Source: Acidobacteriota bacterium
Lineage (GTDB): Bacteria; Acidobacteriota; Terriglobia; Terriglobales; Acidobacteriaceae
Direction of reading: 5' to 3'
NCBI GenBank assembly: GCA_021846065.1
Contig: JAJZCP010000061.1
Span: 1 to 7,656 of the forward strand
Length of the DNA: 7,656 nucleotides
The position numbers were made by a program, and so were the translations under genes. A model generated the notes under the pieces. It saw nothing but the letters and a program-made list of their open reading frames with translations, was not told the origin of the DNA and did no database searches. Shown here piece by piece: positions 1 to 5,579 of the stretch (positions are counted from its first letter, which is position 1; each line of letters starts with the position of its first letter).

Positions 1-441
1 ATTTGGATTTGGTGACGGATATTCACACCCGCTGGGGCCTTCAGCCAATCAACGGCTGCGCACAGCATCGCCGACCTCTGGCGCGAATGGGTCGCGCGCA
101 TCGGCGCTGTTCCCATGGAGATGAACGCTGTCGAACACGACGCACTCCTCGCCTGGACCAGCCACCTGCCGCAATTTGTGGCCACTGCACTGGCGGCTGA
201 GTTGCAGATGCGACTCGGTGACGACGCATCGCGCACCCGGATTGGCGGACGCGCTTTGCGCGAGATGACCCGGCTTGGTGCCAGCCCTTTCAGCATGTGG
301 CGCGACATCGCCTCCACCAATGCCGATGCCATCGCCGCAGCGCTTCTGGCTTTGGAGCAGCGCCTGGCCCACCTGCGTGAAAACCTGCGCACTCCGGAGT
401 TGCGTGAAGAGTTTGAGCGCGCCAATCGTTTCCATCCGTAG
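1..441 (+). CDS. tyrA: Prephenate dehydrogenase (TyrA), C-terminal part, frame interrupted near the window edge
   Basis: NAD(P)-dependent prephenate (or arogenate) dehydrogenase carries out the oxidative decarboxylation step of tyrosine synthesis in the cytoplasm. Only the C-terminal helical dimerization domain is visible, about 141 residues read from base 16 to the TAG at 439-441. It shows an IFTP segment at the left edge, then EHD, the family's SHLP motif (in WTSHLPQ), and a conserved tail with GGRALREMTRLGASPF, MWRDI and N-A-D-A. This tail closely resembles TyrA, so the family call is good. In this frame codon 13-15 is TGA, directly before the IFTP segment, so the frame does not continue into the upstream part of the gene. 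Frame 3 just upstream reads L-D-L-V-T, which weakly resembles the D-L-F stretch that usually precedes this point. A frameshift or sequence error is therefore more likely than a real start inside the domain. The next in-frame ATGs, at 115 and 121, would leave a non-functional fragment. Prephenate versus arogenate specificity cannot be told from this part. Confidence 0.8.
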
Positions 442-461
442 CGCTCGTTTCCGTACTTTGC

Positions 462-479
462 AATTCATCGGGATGAATT
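462..479. promoter_or_regulatory. Perfect 18-bp palindrome between tyrA and ahcY
   Basis: AATTCATC at 462-469 and GATGAATT at 472-479 are exact inverted repeats separated by GG, starting 21 bp after the tyrA stop. As RNA it forms a 7-bp stem with a CGGG loop, followed by a short T run at 478-481 that overlaps the end of the stem. It could be a weak terminator for tyrA. It could equally be a dyad operator for ahcY, because the A/T-rich arms and central position suit a dimeric repressor. The sequence alone does not decide between the two. Confidence 0.45.
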
Positions 480-485
480 TTCGTT

Positions 486-531
486 CGGTGCACAGCAGTT
501 TGCACTCCGGACGCCTCCGCTGGGCATCGGA
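486..531 (+). promoter_or_regulatory. Structured segment of the ahcY 5' leader (two adjacent stem-loops)
   Basis: GTGCA (488-492) pairs with TGCAC (501-505) around an 8-nt loop. It is followed immediately by a second stem-loop over 506-531. There GCC (513-515) pairs with GGC (523-525), extended by G510-C528 and A511-T527 across one C-A mismatch, then by T506, C507 and C508 against 529-531 with G509 bulged. The heptamer ACTCCGG occurs at 504-510 and again at 536-542. A smaller stem, CTGAT/ATCAG (570-574/580-584), lies just before the ribosome binding site. A structured leader before an S-adenosylhomocysteine-degrading enzyme suggests RNA-level control. I do not recognise a known riboswitch core, so the function is unproven. 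Confidence 0.3.
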
Positions 532-589
532 AGTTACTCCGGTGATACCCTTGAGGAGACAAGTTTTCTCTGATTTCAGATCAGGGAAC

Positions 590-594
590 GGGAG
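590..594 (+). promoter_or_regulatory. Ribosome binding site of ahcY
   Basis: GGGAG followed by five A residues leads directly to the ATG at 600. This supports that start over internal ATGs. Confidence 0.7.
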
Positions 595-599
595 AAAAA

Positions 600-2030
600 A
601 TGGCTGTCGCTACACTTGAAGCTGTTGCATTGGATTCCAAAGTCGCTGACCTTTCGCTGTCCGACTGGGGCCGCAAGGAAATCACCATCGCCGAGCAGGA
701 GATGCCCGGTCTCATGTCCATCCGCCGCAAATATGCGCCGCAGCGTCCGCTGGCCGGCGTACGTATCACCGGCTCGCTCCACATGACCATCCAGACCGCG
801 GTGCTCATTGAAACGCTTACAGCGCTCGGTGCCGATGTCCGCTGGGCCAGTTGCAACATCTTCTCCACGCAGGACCACGCCGCCGCGGCCATTGCCGTCT
901 CCGGCGTACCTGTCTTCGCCTGGAAGGGCGAATCGCTCGAAGAGTACTGGTGGTGCACCTATCAGGCGCTCCGCCACCGCGACGGCCTCGGCCCGCAGCT
1001 CGTCGTCGATGACGGCGGCGACGTCACCCTGCTCATCCACAAAGGCTACGAGCTGGAAAACGGCGATCGCTGGATCGACTCACCCTCCGGCTCTCACGAA
1101 GAGCAGGTCATCAAGGATCTACTCCGTCGCGTGCATGCCGAAGACCCCGACCACTGGCATCGAGTCGTCACCGAGTGGCGTGGCGTCTCTGAAGAAACCA
1201 CCACCGGCGTTCATCGTCTTTACAAAATGATGGAGCAGGGCAAACTGCTCGTGCCTGCGATTAACGTCAACGACTCCGTCACCAAATCCAAATTCGATAA
1301 CCTCTACGGCTGCCGCGAATCCCTCGCCGACGGCATCAAGCGCGCCACGGACGTCATGGTCGCCGGCAAAGTTGCCGTCATCTGCGGATACGGCGATGTC
1401 GGCAAAGGTTCAGCACACTCGCTCCGTGGCATGGGCGCACGCGTCATCGTCACCGAAATCGACCCCATCAACGCTTTGCAGGCCGCCATGGAAGGCTTCG
1501 AGGTCACCACCGTCGAAGACACCCTCGGCCGCGGGGACATCTACGTCACCTGCACCGGCAATGTGGATATTCTGACGCTGGAACACATGCGTCAGATGAA
1601 AGATCAGGCCATTGTCTGCAACATTGGCCACTTCGACAACGAAATCCAGATGGATCGCCTCAACGCCTCCGCTGACGTCACACGCGTCAACATCAAGCCC
1701 CAGGTCGATCAGTACACCTTCGTTGACGGCCACAGCATCTTCATCCTTGCCGAAGGCCGACTGGTCAATCTCGGCTGCGCCACCGGCCATCCCAGCTTTG
1801 TCATGAGCAACAGCTTCTCAAACCAGACGCTGGCGCAGATCGATCTCTGGGCCAATCGAGACACCTACAAAATCGGCGTCTATACCCTGCCCAAGCGACT
1901 CGATGAAGAGGTTGCGCGGCTACATCTGGAAAAGATCGGGGTCAGGCTCACCACCCTCACGCCGCGTCAGGCAGAGTACATCGGCGTCTCCGTGGAAGGT
2001 CCGTTCAAGCCCGAAACCTATCGCTACTGA
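600..2030 (+). CDS. ahcY: S-adenosylhomocysteinase (SAH hydrolase)
   Basis: Cytoplasmic NAD+-dependent enzyme that reversibly splits S-adenosylhomocysteine into adenosine and homocysteine, relieving product inhibition of methyltransferases and feeding the methionine cycle. It is a complete 476-residue protein. The N-terminal substrate domain has HMT (61-63) and [14 protein letters not shown] from residue 85. The NAD-binding Rossmann fold has GYGDVG at 263-268, and the C-terminus ends in FKPETYRY, matching the family's KPxxYRY cofactor-contacting tail. By alignment from memory with human AHCY, the active-site residues T63, D138, E199, K229, D233, N234, C238 and H344 are all present. An extra segment of about 40 residues between IHK (near 148) and RGVSEE (near 194) is the insertion known in many bacterial and plant enzymes, and explains the length against about 430 for the animal form. 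The gene has its own leader and ribosome binding site and is probably separate from tyrA. The identification is secure. Confidence 0.98.
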   Translation: MAVATLEAVALDSKVADLSLSDWGRKEITIAEQEMPGLMSIRRKYAPQRPLAGVRITGSLHMTIQTAVLIETLTALGADVRWASCNIFSTQDHAAAAIAVSGVPVFAWKGESLEEYWWCTYQALRHRDGLGPQLVVDDGGDVTLLIHKGYELENGDRWIDSPSGSHEEQVIKDLLRRVHAEDPDHWHRVVTEWRGVSEETTTGVHRLYKMMEQGKLLVPAINVNDSVTKSKFDNLYGCRESLADGIKRATDVMVAGKVAVICGYGDVGKGSAHSLRGMGARVIVTEIDPINALQAAMEGFEVTTVEDTLGRGDIYVTCTGNVDILTLEHMRQMKDQAIVCNIGHFDNEIQMDRLNASADVTRVNIKPQVDQYTFVDGHSIFILAEGRLVNLGCATGHPSFVMSNSFSNQTLAQIDLWANRDTYKIGVYTLPKRLDEEVARLHLEKIGVRLTTLTPRQAEYIGVSVEGPFKPETYRY

Positions 2031-2081
2031 AGCGGCCAGCGTTTGCAGCAGCGGCAACAAGCGGTCTTCCAGTCCGTTAGG

Positions 2082-2335
2082 GCCTGTTCACACTACCCGG
2101 GCGGATGGCGTTGCGAGGGAAAATGGGGCCAGACAAGACGGAGGACGAGGGGTTTGGTAGTTTAAAATTCGAGTCCGACAACGAAGGATGGCCCCATTTT
2201 CTCCGCAACCCGAAGGGCCGGGGCCAATTTTCCTCATCTCTTCGTCCTTTGTCGCTTGAATACACCCGGTATTCCACTCTCCTCGATAGGAGAAAACTGA
2301 CTCCCGGCGCCACCGTCCGGATAGGGTTAACAGGC
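2082..2335. repeat. Candidate MITE-like element with terminal inverted repeats, filling the ahcY-fmdB gap
   Basis: The left end GCCTGTTCACACTACCCGG (2082-2100) and the reverse complement of the right end, GCCTGTTAACCCTATCCGG (2317-2335), match at 16 of 19 positions. Between them lie a long imperfect hairpin (2110-2209), a perfect 6-bp hairpin GAATAC/GTATTC (2258-2263/2269-2274), and another perfect 6-bp hairpin TCTCCT/AGGAGA with a CGAT loop (2278-2293). The reading frames crossing the segment have no recognisable protein motifs, so I treat it as non-coding. Small size, terminal inverted repeats and internal palindromes suit a non-autonomous transposon or a dispersed intergenic repeat. I see no clear target-site duplication. 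A structured non-coding RNA is the main alternative. The 362-bp gap 2031-2392 holds only this element, short flanks and the fmdB start signals. Confidence 0.45.
2110..2209. repeat. Long inverted repeat (hairpin arms) inside the candidate element
   Basis: AAAATGGGGCCA (2120-2131) is an exact inverted repeat of TGGCCCCATTTT (2189-2200). Immediately outside it, GTTGCG (2110-2115) matches CGCAAC (2204-2209). The joining bases AGGG (2116-2119) and CTC (2201-2203) also pair, with one G-U wobble and one bulged A. As RNA this is a 21-bp stem with a single bulge and a 57-nt interior. The interior contains a TTTAAA motif at 2161-2166. Confidence 0.75.
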
Positions 2336-2357
2336 GCTGGTTGTCGCTGCGTACAAT
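2327..2357 (+). promoter_or_regulatory. Possible sigma-70-type promoter for fmdB overlapping the right inverted repeat
   Basis: TTAACA (2327-2332) and TACAAT (2352-2357) each differ from the consensus -35 and -10 hexamers at one position. The 19-bp spacer is longer than the preferred 17. The -35 would lie inside the right terminal repeat of the candidate element. No transcription data are available. Confidence 0.35.
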
Positions 2358-2379
2358 GGTGAAAGATCGTCACTTTTTC

Positions 2380-2384
2380 GGAGG
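2380..2384 (+). promoter_or_regulatory. Ribosome binding site deciding the GTG start of the FmdB-family gene
   Basis: GGAGG ends 8 bp before the GTG at 2393. This is strong support for a GTG start, and the resulting protein begins MPLYEYRC, the normal N-terminus of this family. Confidence 0.8.
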
Positions 2385-2392
2385 TTGCAACC

Positions 2393-2713
2393 GTGCCCCT
2401 GTATGAATATCGCTGCAAAGCCTGCGGCTACAGCTTCGAAAAAATTCAAAGCTTTTCCGCAGAACCGGAACGCGTCTGTCCACGCTGCTCCGGCGAGTTG
2501 GTTCGCCCCATCTCGGCTCCCGCCCTGCAGTTCAAAGGCTCCGGCTGGTACATCAACGACTACGCGCCCAAAGGAGCATCGGCTTCGTCTGACGGTGGCT
2601 CGAGTTCCGCCTCCAGTGCAGCCCCATCCAGTGCTTCCACATCCAGCGATGCAGCCGCTGGCTCCGCTCCCGCTTCCACTCAAGCCTCTGAGTCCGCGCC
2701 ATCGGCTTCCTGA
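2393..2713 (+). CDS. FmdB-family small zinc-ribbon protein with Ser/Ala-rich tail
   Basis: A 106-residue protein. The first 57 residues match the FmdB (CxxC_CxxC_SSSS) putative regulatory family: MPLYEYRC at the start, two zinc-knuckle pairs C8-x2-C11 and C29-x2-C32, and a GSGWYINDY segment at 49-57. Four cysteines at this spacing should hold one Zn ion. Residues 61-106 are low-complexity Ser/Ala/Pro/Gly with no predicted fold; such tails are common in the family but vary in length. The name comes from a formamidase-linked gene, and no biochemical role is established for most members. Translation starts at GTG behind a good GGAGG. It is convergent with the esterase gene downstream. Nothing in the neighbourhood (ahcY upstream, esterase downstream) fixes its job. 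The family assignment is firm and the function unknown. Confidence 0.9.
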   Translation: MPLYEYRCKACGYSFEKIQSFSAEPERVCPRCSGELVRPISAPALQFKGSGWYINDYAPKGASASSDGGSSSASSAAPSSASTSSDAAAGSAPASTQASESAPSAS

Positions 2714-2719
2714 GCATTC

Positions 2720-2751
2720 AGCGCGCAGCCGGAATCATCTGGCCGCGCGCT
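2720..2751. terminator. GC-rich hairpin between convergent fmdB and esterase genes
   Basis: AGCGCGC (2720-2726) pairs with GCGCGCT (2745-2751). After one A-C mismatch, GCC (2728-2730) pairs with GGC (2741-2743), closing a 10-nt loop. It sits 6 bp after the fmdB stop and covers the last base of the esterase stop codon on the other strand. The position suits a bidirectional terminator, but neither side has a convincing T run. Confidence 0.45.
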
Positions 2752-3836
2752 CAGCGGGTTGAACGTTCCAGACGACGACTGAAAAACTCCGCCATCACCG
2801 CAAACGCATCCTGCGACTCCGGCACTTCTGCGTTATAGAAAAATCCGTGGAACAGCCCGTCCCACACGTGCAGTTCTGTCGCTACGCCCGCCTTGTGCAG
2901 CGCCAGTTCGGTCTCGATCGCGCCGCTCATCGCAAAGTCTCGCGTTCCGGTAATCAGAAGTGTCGGTGGAAACTTCGCCAGCGTCGAAGCCGATCGAATC
3001 GGCGCCACCATCGGGTCGTCCGGATTCGTCCCTGCGAAATATCCCAGTTGTCGTGCTCCCGGCGCAGCCGCAGGCGGCATCCGCGCCTCACCCAGAGGAA
3101 ACGCGATGTACTGCGCATCTCCGCCAAACCCTCCTGCCGAGGCGCAGAAGATGCCATCGGCTCCCGGCATCGGCAGTCCGTGCGCTTCAAACCACGCCAG
3201 CGACATCGCCGTCAGCATTCCGCCCGCAGAACATCCATACACCCCGATGCTCTTCGCCGCATACTGCTTCAGCAACTCCCGATAGACGCTTGCCACATCT
3301 TCGCTCGCCGCAGGAAACCGATCCTTTGGCCCTTCGCGATAATCCACACTGACCACCTTCACGCCCATCTGCGCCGCCAGTGGAATCGACTCCAGTTCCG
3401 CGCAACCCGGCCAGCAGCCCGTAAATCCACCCCCATGCAGGTTCATCAGCACACGCCCGCGATTCGCTGCCTTCACTCCTCCACGCGGCGTGTAGACATA
3501 CACGTGCACGCCGCCGATCTTCATCTCCTTGCGATCCACTGCAAATCTCTGCCGATCCCATGCCAGATACGGCTTCATAAAGCGTGGCACACCCGCATCC
3601 TGCTTCACGATCTCCGGATCCTGCATCTGTTCCAGATGCTCCGTGACATACTGTCGCGCCGCCGCGCTCAGGTTCGACGACTGTGGCACCGTTTCAGCCG
3701 GAATCATCACCGCACCATCGGCTTTCACCTGAACTTTTGCGGGTGAACTCTGTGCGGAGACGATCCCGGACGCCAGCAGCCCTGCAACCATCAAAAACGA
3801 AACACAGCCAATTCGTAACGATACGGTTTGGTTCAT
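2751..3836 (-). CDS. Exported alpha/beta-hydrolase fold esterase (hormone-sensitive-lipase-like)
   Basis: A 361-residue alpha/beta hydrolase, probably a carboxylesterase exported through the Sec system. The start at 3836 gives MNQTVSLRIGC followed by a hydrophobic core and a likely signal-peptidase cut after VSA (residue 28). GAGG lies 7 bp upstream. The frame stays open to 4031, but those extra residues have no signal-like or family-like character. The oxyanion motif is HGGGF (134-138). The nucleophile elbow GCSAGG (201-206) puts the serine at 203, and the likely acid and base are D300 (in GTRDF) and H330 (in FHGFF). The HGGG motif places it near family IV (HSL-type) esterases, although the usual GDSAGG carries Cys for Asp here and the acid is not in a DPLxD context. 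Its substrate is unknown. It is convergent with the FmdB gene and lies downstream of purF on the same strand, separated by 210 bp, so it is probably transcribed on its own. Confidence 0.88.
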   Translation of the reverse strand: MNQTVSLRIGCVSFLMVAGLLASGIVSAQSSPAKVQVKADGAVMIPAETVPQSSNLSAAARQYVTEHLEQMQDPEIVKQDAGVPRFMKPYLAWDRQRFAVDRKEMKIGGVHVYVYTPRGGVKAANRGRVLMNLHGGGFTGCWPGCAELESIPLAAQMGVKVVSVDYREGPKDRFPAASEDVASVYRELLKQYAAKSIGVYGCSAGGMLTAMSLAWFEAHGLPMPGADGIFCASAGGFGGDAQYIAFPLGEARMPPAAAPGARQLGYFAGTNPDDPMVAPIRSASTLAKFPPTLLITGTRDFAMSGAIETELALHKAGVATELHVWDGLFHGFFYNAEVPESQDAFAVMAEFFSRRLERSTR

Positions 3837-3841
3837 CCTCA

Positions 3842-3847
3842 CACCTC
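3842..3847 (-). promoter_or_regulatory. Ribosome binding site choosing the esterase start
   Basis: On the minus strand GAGGTG precedes the ATG at 3836. The GAGG core ends 7 bp from the start. It selects the start that gives a clean signal peptide and argues against the longer upstream frame. Confidence 0.65.
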
Positions 3848-3903
3848 GCCCCTGGAGCAAGCCGAGTCTACCACTCACGCAGAACTCGTGATTGCGATTG
3901 AGG

Positions 3904-3927
3904 AAAAACTTCATCGACCGGGTCGAT
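3904..3927 (-). terminator. Possible terminator of the purL-purF transcript (or operator for the esterase gene)
   Basis: ATCGACC and GGTCGAT are exact 7-bp inverted repeats around a central base at 3913-3927. On the minus strand the stem is followed after four bases by TTTTT (3908-3904). It lies about 120 bp past the purF stop and 77 bp before the esterase start. A short stem with a displaced T run makes a weak intrinsic terminator, and a dyad protein-binding site is the alternative. Confidence 0.35.
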
Positions 3928-3994
3928 TTGTGAGCAGCAGGCAAGTGGCTGGAATCGCCCGATACATCCGCAAGAAATCCAATTCCAGACGGAC

Positions 3995-4006
3995 GCCATC
4001 GATGGC
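3995..4006. repeat. Perfect 12-bp palindrome GCCATCGATGGC downstream of purF
   Basis: An exact self-complementary 12-mer, 40 bp beyond the purF stop in the gap 3837-4046. The gap contains no gene that I can support. The palindrome could be part of the end of the purine transcript or simply chance. Confidence 0.3.
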
Positions 4007-4046
4007 ACAGCATCCACTGAAACCGGTTCACCGCACTGGGAATGGC

Positions 4047-5579
4047 TTACCGCTCGGGAAAACTCATCTGTACTTCCAACACCGCTTTTGCAGGCAGAAT
4101 CTCATCCACATCGACCCATTGCGTGGGATAGTTGCCTGTATAGCAGGCCGTGCAGAATCCAGTCCTGCCCGTCTCATCGCAGCAGTGAACCAGGCCATCC
4201 AGCGAGAGATAGGCGAGCGAGTCGGCTTCAATAAACTGACGAATTTCTTCGATGGATTTGTTGGCGGCGATAAGGTCGCGTTTGCTGGGAGTATCGACCC
4301 CGTAAAAACAGGGCGAGATCGTCGGCGGGCAACTGATGCGCAGATGCACTTCGGTTGCTCCCGCGCCACGCACCATGCGCACGATCTTCCGGCTCGTCGT
4401 TCCGCGGATGATGGAGTCGTCGATGAGGATGATGCGCTTGCCCTCCAGCAGGTTCCTTACGGGATTCAGCTTGAGCTTGACGCCAAAATCGCGCACGCGC
4501 TGCTCTGGCTCGATGAAGGTCCGCCCAACGTAGTGATTGCGGATCAGCCCCAAACGAAATGGAATTTCAGCCTCGGCGGCATACCCAATCGCCGCCGTCA
4601 CGCCGGAATCCGGCACCGGCACGACGAGATCGGCAGGGACATGGGACTCACGCGCGAGTTGACGACCCATCTGCTCGCGACTTTCCTGCACCCAGCGCCC
4701 ATAAATCCGGCTGTCGGGCCGCGCAAAGTAAACATGCTCAAAGATGCAGCTGGACTGCTGAACCCCCTGCGCGTAGTAGCGACTGGTGACTCCGTCCTCG
4801 GTCACCATGACGAGTTCACCTGGCTCCACGTCGCGCTCATACTCGGCCCGAAGCAGATCAAAGGCGCACGTCTCCGAAGCGAAGACAATGGTATCCGGCC
4901 CATCGTTGTTACGAATACGGCCCATCGAAAGCGGACGAAAACCACGCGGATCGCGCGCGGCAAAGATGCGGTCTCGCGTCATCATCACGATGGAAAACGC
5001 GCCTTCGACCTGCTTGAGCGAATCGGCAATGGCATCGACCAGCGTTCCCGCCTGTGAGTGCGCAATCAACTGAACAATGATCTCGGAGTCGGAAGTGGTC
5101 TGGAAGTACGCGCCGGCGCGCTCCAGCCTGGTGCGCAGATTGCCCAGGTTGACCAGGTTTCCGTTGTGGGCAATGGCGATAAGCCCCTTCGTGGACTCGA
5201 CGCGGATCGGCTGGGCATTCAGCAACGCCGAATCTCCGGTGGTCGAATAGCGGGTGTGTCCGATGCTCAGGCTTCCCGGCAGCTTGGCCAGCACATCTTC
5301 AGTAAAGATCTCCGACACCAGCCCCATGCCCTTGATATTGCTGAGCGTCTGCCCATTCGCAGTGGCAATCCCCGCCGACTCCTGACCTCGGTGCTGCAAG
5401 GCATAAAGCCCCAGATAGACCTGGCGCGCGGCCTCAGGGTGCCCAGAGACCGCCATCACGCCGCACTCTTCGCGCAAGGTGTCGGGATCACGCTCCTCTG
5501 CGGCACGGTTCTGCATCTCCACGTTGACTGCTGTATCGGCTATTCCAGGAACCGCTTCGTAGAGCCGCGCGACGTTCAT
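4047..5579 (-). CDS. purF: Amidophosphoribosyltransferase (glutamine PRPP amidotransferase)
   Basis: Catalyses the first committed step of purine synthesis: PRPP + glutamine + water to 5-phosphoribosylamine + glutamate + PPi, in the cytoplasm. It is a complete 510-residue protein. The N-terminal Ntn-type glutaminase domain has the nucleophile C39 in EECGV, which should become the N-terminus after cleavage of a 38-residue leader. It also has HTRYSTTG (108-115) and the HNGN oxyanion motif (138-141). The C-terminal phosphoribosyltransferase domain has VPVPDSG (320-326) and the PRPP loop [12 protein letters not shown] (384-395). C278, C424, C476 and C479 match the spacing of the four [4Fe-4S] ligands of the Bacillus subtilis enzyme, so this is the iron-sulfur, propeptide-processed type. 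The start at 5579 overlaps the purL stop as ATGA and has AGAGGTGA just upstream inside purL, so the pair is probably translationally coupled. The frame is open upstream to 5624, but that is purL sequence in another frame. Confidence 0.97.
   Translation of the reverse strand: MNVARLYEAVPGIADTAVNVEMQNRAAEERDPDTLREECGVMAVSGHPEAARQVYLGLYALQHRGQESAGIATANGQTLSNIKGMGLVSEIFTEDVLAKLPGSLSIGHTRYSTTGDSALLNAQPIRVESTKGLIAIAHNGNLVNLGNLRTRLERAGAYFQTTSDSEIIVQLIAHSQAGTLVDAIADSLKQVEGAFSIVMMTRDRIFAARDPRGFRPLSMGRIRNNDGPDTIVFASETCAFDLLRAEYERDVEPGELVMVTEDGVTSRYYAQGVQQSSCIFEHVYFARPDSRIYGRWVQESREQMGRQLARESHVPADLVVPVPDSGVTAAIGYAAEAEIPFRLGLIRNHYVGRTFIEPEQRVRDFGVKLKLNPVRNLLEGKRIILIDDSIIRGTTSRKIVRMVRGAGATEVHLRISCPPTISPCFYGVDTPSKRDLIAANKSIEEIRQFIEADSLAYLSLDGLVHCCDETGRTGFCTACYTGNYPTQWVDVDEILPAKAVLEVQMSFPER

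Noticed and set aside
500..560. A classical SAH riboswitch in the ahcY leader.
   Set aside because: I looked for the conserved purine-rich GAGGAGCGCUGC-type core and the matching 3' strand and did not find them. The leader is reported only as an unclassified structured region.
2105..2362. An 85-codon open frame on the plus strand, and a 113-codon frame on the minus strand at 2077-2418, across the ahcY-fmdB gap.
   Set aside because: Both follow the inverted-repeat structure, have no recognisable motif and lack a good ribosome binding site. Their openness is explained by the composition of the repeat element.
2847..3746. A 299-codon plus-strand open frame opposite the esterase.
   Set aside because: Its product is rich in Arg, His and Ser with no domain, as expected for an antisense frame in G+C-rich coding DNA. 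The minus-strand frame has a signal peptide and catalytic motifs.
3837..4031. A 65-residue N-terminal extension of the esterase.
   Set aside because: The frame is open, but the residues lack family similarity and would bury the signal peptide. The start at 3836 has its own ribosome binding site.
3828..5057. A 409-codon plus-strand open frame opposite purF.
   Set aside because: It mirrors purF, whose motifs are unambiguous on the minus strand. It also starts inside the esterase leader and shows no family signature.
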